64,000 nt of DNA, from the NCBI GenBank assembly GCA_907163345.1, contig CAJQUN010000442.1, positions 372,001 to 436,000 of the forward strand, given 5' to 3'. A model generated the notes under the pieces. The model was not told where the DNA came from, made no database searches, and worked only from the letters and a program-made list of their open reading frames with translations. Position numbers and translations under genes: made by a program. Below, piece by piece: positions 34,133 to 44,256 of this stretch. How positions within the stretch are numbered: the stretch's first letter is position 1; each line of letters opens with the position of its first letter. The DNA comes from Haberlea rhodopensis. Taxonomy: Eukaryota; Streptophyta; Magnoliopsida; Lamiales; Gesneriaceae.

Positions 34133-34867
34133 GGCACCCCAACGGTACATGTATCTTATATACTTATTGTTTATGCATTGTGGATGCAAGTATATATGTG
34201 GTATTGCATAGTGGATGCAAATACATGTTATGCATGATGTTTATAGATGCATATGATTATTGGTGCACATCCCATGAGTCATGGTCATCCCTTGATGATT
34301 TTAATGCTTGCCGCTATTTGGTTTGGTTCCGCTAAATGTGAAGCGAGGGGTGGGAGCGCCGCATGTCACATTTGAGCGTGGTTATCATATGGGGCGAGGA
34401 AAGGGTATTTGCCGCTCAACGAGAGGCGAGGGGTGGGAGTCCCGCAGTCCGTTGAAGCGAGGTTATCCTATGCCGCTCATATGTAAATAAGCGAGGGGCA
34501 TTAAAATACATTGTGATGGACAGACTAGGGATTGGGGATCAGTATTGGTTATTGATCAGTTGGTATATGTCATGACATGTTTTGGCCATTAAAAATAATC
34601 TGTTGATTATACTCATGAGTTATGGTACAGGGACAACCAAACGGGAAGCGTTTGAAATGCATGGAAAACAGGAAGTGTTTTATATTGATTATGCATTTAC
34701 GCTTTATCTTCATATTGTGTTGAATATGAATGATTATTATTGCTCATGTTTGGGGGTTGTCCTTGTAGGTACCTTTTTGGCATGATAGAAGGGCTTGAAC
34801 GGGTTGAGATAGTGAGCTTCAAGAGCATCTTTGGTAGATGAAAGGACAGGATTCTTTTGTATAGTGC

Positions 34868-34882
34868 CTACTCTAGGAGTAG
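34868..34882 (+). promoter_or_regulatory. CTACTC/GAGTAG hairpin in E 5' LTR
   Basis: CTACTCTAGGAGTAG: a 6-bp stem with a 3-base loop, about 175 bp before the LTR end. It is conserved in A, H, S2, B and both E LTRs and could sit in the R region as an RNA hairpin near the polyadenylation site; that is inference. Confidence 0.5.
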
Positions 34883-35057
34883 CGTAAAACTATAGTGAAC
34901 ACATTCATTTGATGGGAATGTAATTAATCCTTTTGGTAGTCCTTATTTTTGGCATGTAATGCTTAAGCTCATAGACTCCACTTGTTTATTATACTCTGAT
35001 CATTGTTATTAGCTCTATTATGCCTTCTTTCCGCACTTAAGGATTAGGGTCCTTACA

Positions 35058-35268
35058 TTAGTGGTATCAGAGCAGTGGTTAGAGAACCCGGGAACGAGTG
35101 AAGGGTAGCCTTAGCATGGTTGGCTAGGTGCTTACATTTGAAGCATGTTTATGCATGTGGTGCATATTGGTGTATATTTGGTTATACTAACATGCTTATA
35201 TCACTCCTGTTATCTAACGACATGATATATATATTGCTTTGGATTGTTGTTAACATTTGTGTTACAGC
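35058..35268 (+). other. Element E leader and primer-binding site
   Basis: TGGTATCAGAGC at 35062-35073 matches the 3' end of plant initiator-Met tRNA, four bases after the LTR. The remaining leader has no clear feature. Confidence 0.9.
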
Positions 35269-36120
35269 ATGGCTGCTAACGAGGAAGTTGGCGACGTTGG
35301 TAGTGTGAATGCGAGTATTGGACAGGCTAATCCTCTACCTCCACCGGCTGTAGGAATGGAACCAGTGGTCCAGTTATTGCTACCGGGTGAGATTAGCTTG
35401 ACTCAGTTTCTGTCTTATCATCCGCCCCGGTTTGAGGGGACAGAGTCCGGAGAAGAGGCTGAAGAGTGGTTAGAAAGACTTGAGCAGATCTTCGTATCGG
35501 CTCCTTGTGCTGTGACGGCTTGGCTGAGGCTAGCGGAGTTTCAATTAGCCAAGAAACCTCTGATGTGGTGGAGGAGCACAGTAATGGAAATGAGAGCACT
35601 GGGTGCTGTGATTGATTGGACACTCTTCAGGACGAGGTTTTTGAACCGGTACTTCTCCGCAGCAGCAAGACAGACAAAGGAGGATGAATTTACAAGTCTG
35701 AGGCAGGGGAACATGACAGTGGCAGACTATGCCACACGGTACTCTTCATTGCTGAGGTACGTTCCCCACATTGCCACCAGTGGGCACGCTAAGATGAGGA
35801 ACTTTATGAAAGGGTTGCGACCGGAGCTCTATGACCGGGTTATCACTAATAACCCAACTTCATTTGATGATGCTCTCACAAGAGCGGAGCTTGCTGAGCT
35901 AGGAGTAGGAGCTTACGCTATGCCACCACCGGTACCGCAACAGAGGCAGACTAGTGACAGTTTGAGGCCTCGGGGTGAGCCGTTTAAGCCCCGTGGTGCC
36001 TCTTCATCTTCGCGATATGGTGGAAAGAAACACTTTGGACAGAAGCAGGATAACAAGAAGGGTAATTGGTCGGCCAATAGAGGATCTTCACAAGGGGACA
36101 GGCCGGGAGAGCCGAGGTGA
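35269..36120 (+). pseudogene. Element E Gag, ended early by a stop codon
   Basis: Gag from the ATG at 35269 (MAANEEVGDVGSVN); the upstream in-frame TTG at 35257 is not a likely start. The capsid domain is present (EWLERLEQIF, FLNRYFSAAARQTKEDEF, YSSLLRYVPHIA, GLRPELYDRVI), followed by a basic linker. A TGA at 36118-36120 cuts it just before the zinc knuckles. The frame continues beyond the stop (CGGPHSSNKCP, then YYICGKMGHIARYC), so the loss is a single nonsense change, possibly CGA to TGA by deamination at a CpG. In the second knuckle the first Cys of the CX2CX4HX4C pattern, present in element A, is Tyr. Confidence 0.92.
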
Positions 36121-36180
36121 AACAATTGTGGAGGGCCACATTCTTCAAACAAGTGTCCTGCATATTATATCTGTGGCAAG

Positions 36181-37497
36181 ATGGGCCACATAGCTCGGTA
36201 TTGCCCCACTCGGGGAGGACAGTCAGAGTATCAGGGCAACAGGCCGAGATTTGATGACCGGACAGTGCAGCAGAGGCAGCAGTTTGGGCCTCGACCATCG
36301 GGAGGTCAGACAGTAGGACCACCCCAAGGGCAGGTGTATGCACTGACCAGGGAGCAGGCCCAGGCAGCCCCAGAGGAGGTGATTGCCGGTACGTGTCATT
36401 TATTTACGTACCCTGCTTTTATTTTGATCGATACAGGTGCCTCCCATTCTTTTGTATCGGTGGGTTTTGTGGAAAGACACCATATGCGCACGTCTTCTTT
36501 ACCCACGCCTCTCCTTGTCTCGACACCCACTGGAAGGAATGTTGTTGCTGATCAGTTTATGGAAGACTGCCTCATTTATTTTGAGGGCAACGAGTTGAGA
36601 TCAGACTTGATCATATTGGGCATGTCAGACTTCGACTGCATCTTGGGTATAGATGTTCTGAACAGATATCAGGCAATGGTAGATTGCCGACAGAGGACAG
36701 TGAAGTTCAGACCTGAGTTGGGCAGTCAGTGGACTTTCTTTGGCAACGGGTCTCGTGCGAAGATTCCGTTGATTTCAGCGATCAAGATGACTCAGTTATT
36801 GGAACGTGGACACACGGGCTATCTCATTTATGCCGTGGACACGTCTGGGAAGAGTAAAGAACTCAGAGTTGAGGATGTACCAGTAGTGGCAGAGTTCGCC
36901 GATGTATTTCCAGAAGAGATCCCAGGATTCCCACCGGCTAGGGAAGTCGAGTTTGGGATCGAGCTGTTGCCAGGGACATCCGCTATCTCTCGTGCACCTT
37001 ATAGGATGGCACCGGCTGAGCTGAGAGAGTTGAAAGAACAGTTGCAGGATCTCTTGGACAAGGGATATATACGCCCGAGCGTGTCGCCATGGGGCGCACC
37101 AGTTCTCTTTGTGAAGAAGAAGGACGGTTTGATGCGGCTGTGCATCGATTACCGGCAGCTGAATAAGGCTATAGTGAAGAACAAGTATCCTCTCCCAAGG
37201 ATTGACGACTTGTTTGATCAGTTGCAAGGTACCAGGGTGTATAGCAAGATTGATTTGAGGTCCGGGTATCATCAGATTCGGGTCAGAGAGGATGATGTGC
37301 AGAAGACAGCATTCCGGACACGATACGGACATTATGAGTTCTTAGTGATGCCGTTCGGTGTGACGAATGCTCCAGCAGTCTTCATGAGTCTGATGAACAG
37401 AGTGTTTCAGCAGTATCTTGATCAGTTCGTCATCGTGTTTATTGACGACATTCTTATCTACTCCCGGAGCGAGGAAGATCATGTGAAACACTTGAGG
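36181..37497 (+). pseudogene. Element E protease and reverse transcriptase N-terminal part
   Basis: Continues the gag frame after the stop: the end of the knuckle, then the aspartic protease with DTG at 36430-36438 (LIDTGASHSFVSVGF) and GIDVLNRYQ, the linker GHTGYLIYAVD, and the RT with LRLCIDYRQLN-type motif (MRLCIDYRQLNKA), SKIDLRSGYHQIRV, PFGVTNAPAVFM and the catalytic FIDD at 37438-37449. Relative to the other copies one base is missing near 37497 (HLRKCF where others read HLRTVL), so the open frame ends at 37563 with about 22 spurious residues. In this copy gag and protease share one frame. Confidence 0.93.
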
Positions 37498-37499
37498 AA

Positions 37500-38882
37500 G
37501 TGCTTCAGATTCTCAGAGAGCATCAGTTGTATGCTAAGCTCAGTAAGTGCGAGTTTTGGCTGAGCAGTGTAGTGTTTCTGGGGCATGTCATTTCGAGCAG
37601 CGGGATATCAGTGGACCCCAAGAAGATTGAGGCTGTGATGGAGTGGGCTGCCCCCACTTCTGTGCCTGAGATCCGGAGTTTTCTTGGTTTGGCCGGGTAT
37701 TATCGGCGCTTTGTTGAGGGCTTTTCAAAGATTGCCAAGCCGCTGACTCAGTTGACTCAGAAGGGTGTGCCTTTCTTTTGGTCAGAAGCTTGTGAGGAGA
37801 GCTTCCAGGAGTTAAAGCACCGGTTGACGACGGCGCCAGTGTTAGTGATCCCGACGGAGAACTCCAGATTTGTTCTATATACTGACGCATCGCTTCAGGG
37901 CCTTGGGTGTGTTCTGATGCAAGATAAGCATGTGGTAGCTTATGCATCGAGGCAGTTGAAGCCGCATGAGACCAGATATCCAGTTCATGACTTGGAATTG
38001 GCGGCTATCATCTTCGCCCTGAAGATCTGGAGACATTACTTATATGGTACTTCATTCACCATATACACAGACCACAAGAGCCTCAAGTTTTTATTCACTC
38101 AGGCAGAGCTGAACATGAGGCAGAGGAGATGGATGGACCTAATCAAGGACTATGATTGCGAGATCGAGTACCATCCGGGGAAATCCAATTTGACAGCAGA
38201 CGCTTTGAGCCGGAAAGTGAGGAGTTCTGCTGAGGACGTCATTCATTTGTCTGCTATGATGACCTCCTATTGCCATCTCGGCTATGATTTTGATATAGAT
38301 GCATCACCAGTGTATGTCTCTACCTTATTAGCTGAGCCAGATATTTATGAGAACATCAGGAGAGCTCAGAGATCAGATGCTGAGGTTCAGAGATGGTTGT
38401 CTATAGTGCATCTTGGTCAGCCGACGAAGTTCAGAGTGGCCGACGACGGATCTTTAAGATTGGGTAACCGCTGGGTAGTTCCGAGTACGCCGGAGTTGCG
38501 TAAGGGAATCTTGGAGCGAGCTCACAGTAGCAGACTTAGCATCCACCCAGGCGGGAAGAAGATGTACAGAGATCTGCGTGGTCAGTTTTGGTGGAAGAGA
38601 ATGAAGTCTGATGTCGTCGCTTTTGTGAAGAGGTGTTTGATCTGCCAGCAGGTTAAGGCAGAGAGACAGAGACCTGGCGGCGAGCTGAAAAGCTTGGAGA
38701 TACCGAAGTGGAAGTGGGAGCACATTTCCATGGACTTCGTGACTCATTTGCCGAGGAGTGCTTCAGGCTTTGATGCTATTTGGGTGATTGTGGACAGATT
38801 GACTAAGGTAGCCCACTTTATCCCCTATAGCATGACTTTCACATTTGTGAGGATGGCGCAGTTGTATATTAGAGATGGGTGA
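37500..38882 (+). pseudogene. Element E RT C-terminal part, RNase H and integrase N-terminal part
   Basis: Picks up directly after the shift (LQILREHQLYAKLSKCEFW). It includes the RT thumb and connection, RNase H (YTDASLQGLGCVLMQ, HDLELAAIIFALKIWRHYL, TDHKSLKFLF, NLTADALSR), the integrase zinc finger (HSSRLSIHPGG ... CLICQQVK) and the first integrase Asp (FDAIWVIVDRLTKVAHF). It ends with IRDG and a stop because one base is missing near 38876, where other copies read RDVVRLHG. Confidence 0.93.
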
Positions 38883-39280
38883 GATTGCATGGGATCCCCG
38901 TTTCGATAGTTTCAGATCGAGATCCGCGATTCACATCTCATTTCTGGGAAGGTCTTCAGTCAGCCTTGGGAACTGAAGTCCGATTGAGCACTGCTTATCA
39001 TCCTCAGACGGATGGCCAGACTGAGCGCACTATTCAGACGCTCGAGGACATGTTAAGAGCTTGTGTTTTGGAGTTCGATGCCTCTTGGCAGGATTCAGTG
39101 CCTTTGGTAGAATTTTCGTATAACAATAGCTACCAGGCGAGTATTCAGATGGCTCCGTTTGAAGCTCTTTATGGCAGACGGTGTAGATCACCCTTATGTT
39201 GGGATGATTTGGACCGCAAATCGGTCGGAGGACCGGAGTTGATTCGGGAAATGGAAGAAAAGATAAAGACAATAAGGTAG
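38879..39280 (+). pseudogene. Element E integrase core, middle part
   Basis: Continues the integrase core: RLHGIPVSIVSDRDPRFTS (second Asp), TAYHPQTDGQTERTIQ, SYNNSYQASIQ and FEALYGRRCRSP (Glu). It ends at a TAG at 39278-39280, where elements A and B have a sense codon (Arg-Leu-Arg or Arg-Gln-Lys); CAG to TAG is the likely change. The frame itself continues past the stop. Confidence 0.92.
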
Positions 39281-39283
39281 AAA

Positions 39284-39811
39284 ATGAAAGCGGCTCAGGA
39301 CAGACAGGCTGCTTATGCAAATAAACGGCGGAGACCGTTGGAATTTCAGTTGGGAGATAAGGTCTTTTTGAAGATCTCGCCTTTCAGAGGCGTTGTGCGA
39401 TTTGGGATGCGCGGGAAACTGTCTCCGAGGTATGTTGGACCATACGAGATTTTACAGCGCATTGGCACCTTAGCTTACCGACTGGCCTTGCCGCCTTCTT
39501 TATCTGGTATACATGATGTGTTTCATGTATCTATGCTGCGGAAGTATGAGCCGGATCCGTCGCATGTGTTACAGCCTTCCGAAGTTCAGTTAGAGTCCGA
39601 TGTATCTTATGTGGAACGGCCTGTTAGAATTCTAGACGGAGCAGACCGTAGACTTCGGAGTAAAGTGATACCGATGATCAAAGTTCAGTGGGATCGCAGG
39701 GGTGTCGAGGAGGCTACGTGGGAGACGGAGCAGCATATGGTGCAGCACTACCCGGAACTTTTCTCTGGTATGTGTTTATGTTTAGTTTCCTTTTGGGGTA
39801 AGTGCATGTGA
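39284..39811 (+). pseudogene. Element E integrase C-terminus and chromodomain
   Basis: Same frame as the preceding piece after one stop. Contains MKAAQDRQAAYANKRRRPLE, the GDKVFLKISPFRGV and GKLSPRYVGPYEIL motifs, VFHVSMLRKYEPDPSHV, and a chromodomain of about 45 residues (RLRSKVIPMIKVQWDRRG, EEATWETEQHMVQHYPELF). The chromodomain places the element among chromoviruses; the sequence style is that of Tekay/Del. The stop at 39809-39811 touches the conserved ATTTCGAGGACGAAAT motif. Confidence 0.93.
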
Positions 39812-39845
39812 TTTCGAGGACGAAATCTTATAAGTAGGGGAGTAT
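39811..39845 (+). other. Chromovirus 3' motif and polypurine tract of E
   Basis: ATTTCGAGGACGAAAT at 39811-39826 is an inverted repeat (ATTTCG/CGAAAT). AAGTAGGGGAGTAT at 39832-39845 is the polypurine tract before the 3' LTR. The same pair is present, inverted, at 59267-59303 and 49169-49205. Confidence 0.88.
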
Positions 39846-41895
39846 TGTGACATCCCCGAAATGGTTAATTGCTATTTGGCTTTAATTGTGTTTACATGAT
39901 TAATTATGTGGTAATTGATTATGTTTTGGGATTTATTTACCTTATGGAAATGCATGGTCATGTGGATAGGGGTGACCCGGGATTGCATTTTAGGGTGCAT
40001 GTGGTGCATGTTGGGTAAATATTATTGGAAGCATGATTATTTGCCTTGGTTAGCAATTTATTAGAAATCATGTGTTCAGTGATGTTATGGTGCATTTTGA
40101 GTAAATGCTTTGAAAAATATCATGTTGAGGTGTTTTATACACCATGGAATTCTTTTGGGTATCATTTTAATAAACTCACATTTTAATATCCAACCCCACT
40201 CTTTCAACCTCACTCTTACTTTACTAAAATCAAATCCACAACCCTTCCCCTCCCAATTTTCGAGCTCAAGCCTAGGGTTGAGGAGAAACCTCTCAAAAAT
40301 CTTGATTTGTGGAGCATATTGGGTGATTTGAGGTCCCCAAGAGGTATGGGTACCTCATGCTTTAATTTTGTAAGGTTTTGTTTGAGTTTGGTTTGATTTT
40401 GAATGGTTTTGAAATGGGTTTTGTTGGGTTGTTGTGGGTTTGTTTAAAGGTTGGATTTATGGTTGTTTTAAGGTATATTTTGGTGGTTTAAGTTGTTATT
40501 TTTGTTGTTGGTTGTTTGGTTAAGTGTTGGATTGGGTTGGAAGAAATTTGGGAACAAAAATGGTGGAAAAACGCATGTCTGCGCGAGGCGACCGATCGCC
40601 TGAAAAGAGGCGACCGATCGCCAAGAGACAGTGGCATTTTTACGGGTTAGGCGATCGATCGCCTAAAATGGGGCGACCGATCGCCGAGAGGCAGTAGGTT
40701 TTTCAAAGGAATGGCGATCGATCGCCATGTTTGGGGCGACCGATCGCCGCTGTGTAAATTTTGAGGCGATCGATCGCCTATGGGAAGCGATCGATCGCCG
40801 CCTGTGGAATTTTGGAAAATGGTTTATTTTGTCAAATTTTTGGTATTTGGCTATTATTTGGCTTCTAATATGGGGTTGTGTGATTGTGTAGAACCATCCC
40901 AGGTAGCAACACAACCGAGGAATTGAAGCCGGACCAATTCCACTTTTGGAAAGGTACGTAGTGGACGTACGGGCACCCCAACGGTACATGTATCTTATAT
41001 ACTTATTGTTTATGCATTGTGGATGCAAGTATATATGTGGTATTGCATAGTGGATGCAAATACATGTTATGCATGATGTTTATAGATGCATATGATTATT
41101 GGTGCACATCCCATGAGTCGTGGTCATCCCTTGATGATTTTAAAGCTTGCCGCTATTTGGTTTGGTTCCGCTAAATGTGAAGCGAGGGGTGGGAGCGCCG
41201 CATGTCACATTTGAGCGTGGTTATCATATGGGGCGAGGAAAGGGTATTTGCCGCTCAACGAGAGGCGAGGGGTGGGAGTCCCGCAGTCCGTTGAAGCGAG
41301 GTTATCCTATGCCGCTCATATGTAAATAAGCGATGGGCATTAAAATACATTGTGATGGACAGACTAGGGATTGGGGATCAGTATTGGTTATTGATCAGTT
41401 GGTATATGTCATGACATGTTTTGGCCATTAAAAATAATCTGTTGATTATACTCATGAGTTATGGTACAGGGACAACCAAACGGGAAGCGTTTGAAATGCA
41501 TGGAAAACAGGAAGTGTTTTATATTGATTATGCATTTACGCTTTATCTTCATATTGTGTTGAATATGAATGATTATTATTGCTCATGTTTGGGGGTTGTC
41601 CTTGTAGGTACCTTTTTGGCATGATAGAAGGGCTTGAACGGGTTGAGATAGTGAGCTTCAAGAGCATCTTTGGTAGATGAAAGGACAGGATTCTTTTGTA
41701 TAGTGCCTACTCTAGGAGTAGCGTAAAACTATAGTGAACACATTCATTTGATGGGAATGTAATTAATCCTTTTGGTAGTCCTTATTTTTGGCATAAATGC
41801 TTAAGCTCATAGACTCCACTTGTTTATTATACTCTGATCATTGTTATTAGCTCTATTATGCCTTCTTTCCGCACTTAAGGATTAGGGTCCTTACA
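39846..41895 (+). repeat. 3' LTR of element E
   Basis: 2050 bp, almost identical to the 5' LTR. Differences include substitutions near 39890, 40077-40079, 40127, 40225, 40592, 40749, 41120, 41144 and 41336, and indels near 40550 and 41796. Its palindrome array is at 40586-40800. Confidence 0.95.
40586..40800. repeat. Palindrome array in E 3' LTR
   Basis: Same layout as 33747-33960. The first site is now GGCGACCGATCGCC, so two of the dozen LTR differences fall in or next to palindrome sites. Confidence 0.9.
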
Positions 41896-42008
41896 GCCGT
41901 GGCATTGTCAAACTTCCGTTCGTCATACTCTTGCTCAGAAGTGGTGGCCTCCGCCTGTTTTTGCTTCTGTGAGGCCTCCGCCTGCTTTGACTTCTTTCTT
42001 GGAGCCAT

Positions 42009-42811
42009 TTTCTTGCTATGTTTTTCTCAGTTATTCCGCTTTACTGCACTTAAAACACCACACCCAAAACACAACAATACCAACACCCCGCAACACAACA
42101 ACAACTCCCCCAAACTTCGATTCTTCTTGACCCAATTTAACAACAACAGAGTAAATGCACCAAAGGATGAAAAGATACGAAATTTAAAACCAATTACCAA
42201 GAAAAATCTGATCTTTGATGAATTTGGCGCTTGGCTCGGAATTCTCTTTCGGATGCAATTCTACCCAATTCGGTTTGCAATACTTCAGATCTGCAAATAA
42301 AATCTCATCAGAAACAATTCTTACTTCAAAGATTTGAAGTAATTTGAAATTTGGAGAGAAAATTGATGAGAGATGATGAAAAAAAATGGAAGAGGTGATG
42401 CGGTCTCTGTTGGAGAAGAGAGGAAAAGGTTTGATAGTGCTGTGTAGACTGTGCGTCGGTGCCCTTTTTTTTCAAAATTTTATCTCGATCGATCGATCGA
42501 GAATATTTCTCGATCGATCGGTCAAGGAAGTGAATCGCTTCGTCTTTAATACTTTCGGGCGATCGATCGAGATTTTTTCTCGATTGATCGTTAGCACCAG
42601 ACTACCAAAATCAAATTTTTCTCAAAAACTTTTCCTCTCGGGTTGCTTCGCCTACATCTTTATTGATCTTGTTTTTACACTTGCAACAAAAATCGCACGG
42701 ATTCATTCACGGAACATCTAAAAACAAATTAAAAACAACCAAACTACAAAGAAGAAGGGGAAGAAAGTTCTTAATTTATAGTCCCAAGCTGGACTGTCAC
42801 CTCCTTCTCTG
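42009..42811 (-). other. Element D spacer between gag and extra ORF
   Basis: About 800 bp without coding. It holds a second polypurine-like tract (42103-42117) about 95 bp upstream of the ORF start, and a cluster of four CGATCGATCG-type sites at 42486-42590 (centres 42492.5, 42515.5, 42564.5, 42585.5). A pol gene would be expected at this place in an autonomous relative. Confidence 0.75.
42103..42117 (-). other. Internal polypurine-like tract of D
   Basis: The minus strand reads AAGTTTGGGGGAGTT, identical over 15 bases to the terminal tract with the adjoining LTR base (30477-30491). Confidence 0.75.
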
Positions 42812-44060
42812 TTAACTTGATTGCTCCTTCGGATTCTTCACAGAATCACTCGGGAGCGTACCTTGTGTCCTTCCAGAAATCAACGTTGCCAGCTGCCCTA
42901 TCTGCACTTTGAGATTCTTAATCGATGCATCCTGATTCTGCATCCTCGCCTCAGTCGACGAAATCAGTTTGGCCATCAGCTCCTCCATACTCGGTTTTTG
43001 TGTGAACCCCGACTTTGGTTGTGGATTCAACACATTCTCTTGGTTTGACCACCTCAGATTTGGGTGGTTCCTCCACCCCGGGTTGTATGAGTTCGAGTAT
43101 GGATTGTTTTGCTGCATGTTCCCTATGAAATTCACAGCTTCAGTTTAAATTGGTTACCGGCTTGGCACTCAATGCTCGGATGACCGCCTCCACATAAATC
43201 ACAGAAGACAGCTTGAGCTTGCATCGCTGCTGCACCCATGCTATCTATCTTCCGGTTCATAGCTTCCAACTGAGTCGAAATGGTCGTAATCTCGTCCACT
43301 TGATGGACTCCTATTGGTTTCTGTGGCGTGTTCCTTTCCGATTGCCACTGATAGCTATTGGACGCCACCGGTGTCTTCCGCATGATCGATCCCCCAGATG
43401 CTGCATCTATCATTGATTGGTTAGCAGAAAACAAACCATTGTAAAAAGTTTGTACCTGCAGCCAGATGCGTAGACCGTGATGTGGGCATCTCCTCAATAA
43501 ATCTTTGAAACGATACCACGCCTCATATAAACTCTCAGGGTCGAATTGCCCAAACGTGGTGATATCGTTCCGCATTTTTGCCGTCTTAGAAGGGGGGAAA
43601 TACTTTGATAAGAATGCTTAGTCATCCCCTCCCATGTTGTAATCGATCCTGCAGGTAATGAATTTAACCAAGATTTAGCTTTGTCTCTCAATGAAAAAGG
43701 GAAGAGCCTTAACCTGATGGCGTCGTCGGAGACGCCATTATGTTTAAAAGTGTCACAGATCTCCAAGAAGTTGGAGATGTGAGTGTTTGGATCGTCAGTG
43801 GCAGCTCCCCCAAACATTACAGAGTGCTGTATCATTTGGATAATTGCAGGCTTGATCTCGAAGTTATTCGCCTGGATTGTCGGCCTAGTAATGCTAGATA
43901 AAGATCCATGGAATGCTGGCTGTGCAAAGTCCATCATCGATCTCGGGTTTTGTGCATCGTTATTGTCGGCCATTGCTCGAGCTTCTCGTAGTCTTCTAAG
44001 TAGAGTTCTCTCTATTTCAGGATCAAATGGCTCGAGAATGGGTTCCTCTCTTCTGAGCAT
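42812..44060 (-). pseudogene. Element D Athila-type Gag, two frameshifts
   Basis: The ATG at 44060 or a little upstream starts the frame (EEPILEPFDPEIERTLLRR). Recognisable Athila-type gag stretches follow: PTIQANNFEIKPAIIQMIQ, THISNFLEICDTFK, SDDAIRLRLFPFSLRDKAK, SWLNSLPAGSITTWEGM. A one-base shift near 43618 moves the frame into FPPSKTAKMRNDITTF and FDPESLYEAWYRFKDLLRR. A CX2CX3HX4C knuckle (CDLCGGGHPSIEC) is near 43190, and a second shift near 43140 leads to NFIGNMQQNN and a tail ending 42812. Gag would form the particle and bind RNA. Not functional as written. Confidence 0.88.
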
Positions 44061-44230
44061 GCACTAGAGAAATGGTTCCTGTACTGGATCAGACAAAAAG
44101 AGACAACAACAAAAATACAAAATTAAAAACAAAAAAAACAACTAACGAAAACGAAAAAGAAAAACAAAAACGAATTAATACAAATTGGCTAAATTACAAT
44201 TAACTAATCTCGTATGATATTATACAGATT

Positions 44231-44250
44231 AGTCCCCGGCAACGGCGCCA
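44231..44250 (-). other. tRNA-Asp primer-binding site of D
   Basis: The minus strand reads TGGCGCCGTTGCCGGGGACT, the complement of the 3' end of plant tRNA-Asp including CCA, six bases from the LTR. This primer is usual for Athila/Tat elements. Confidence 0.88.
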
Positions 44251-44256
44251 AAAACT

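Larger units (their letters stand above)
33006..35057 (+). repeat. 5' LTR of element E
   Basis: TGTGACATCCCCGAAATGG to GGGTCCTTACA. In order: a GTTTTATACACC box near 33290, palindrome array (33747-33960), ACGT pair (34114-34132), CCGCT/AGCG pairs (34310-34495), hairpin CTACTCTAGGAGTAG (34868-34882). Confidence 0.95.
33006..41895 (+). mobile_element. Element E: full-length young Tekay/Del chromovirus
   Basis: Complete plus-strand Ty3/gypsy element, 8890 bp, bounded by GCCGT at 33001-33005 and 41896-41900. LTRs of 2052 and 2050 bp differ at about a dozen positions. Interior: initiator-Met primer site, gag, protease, RT, RNase H, integrase, chromodomain, polypurine tract. The polyprotein is broken by two stop codons and two one-base shifts. 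At a commonly used plant rate of 1.3e-8 per site per year, about 0.6 percent LTR divergence suggests insertion a few hundred thousand years ago; this is an estimate by eye. Confidence 0.95.
31860..42008 (-). pseudogene. Element D extra ORF (plant transposon-type domain), split by element E
   Basis: The ORF starts at the ATG at 42008, runs to 41896, is interrupted by E, and resumes at 33000 down to a stop at 31860. With E and one TSD copy ignored, the total is 1254 bases, exactly 418 codons, with no stop or shift at the join, so it was open when E landed. The N-terminus is basic (MAPRKKSKQ). The next part (QTPMDAVVPLVREFYTNL, FVRGKDVLVDQETINDVY) resembles the putative plant transposon domain found in the third-ORF position of Athila-type elements. 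A Gln-rich, probably coiled-coil stretch (SIHSMQRDIHNMQRAL) and a Pro/Tyr-rich tail ending DEDDDQ follow. I see no signal peptide or membrane segment, so an envelope role is not supported. Function unknown. Confidence 0.75.
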
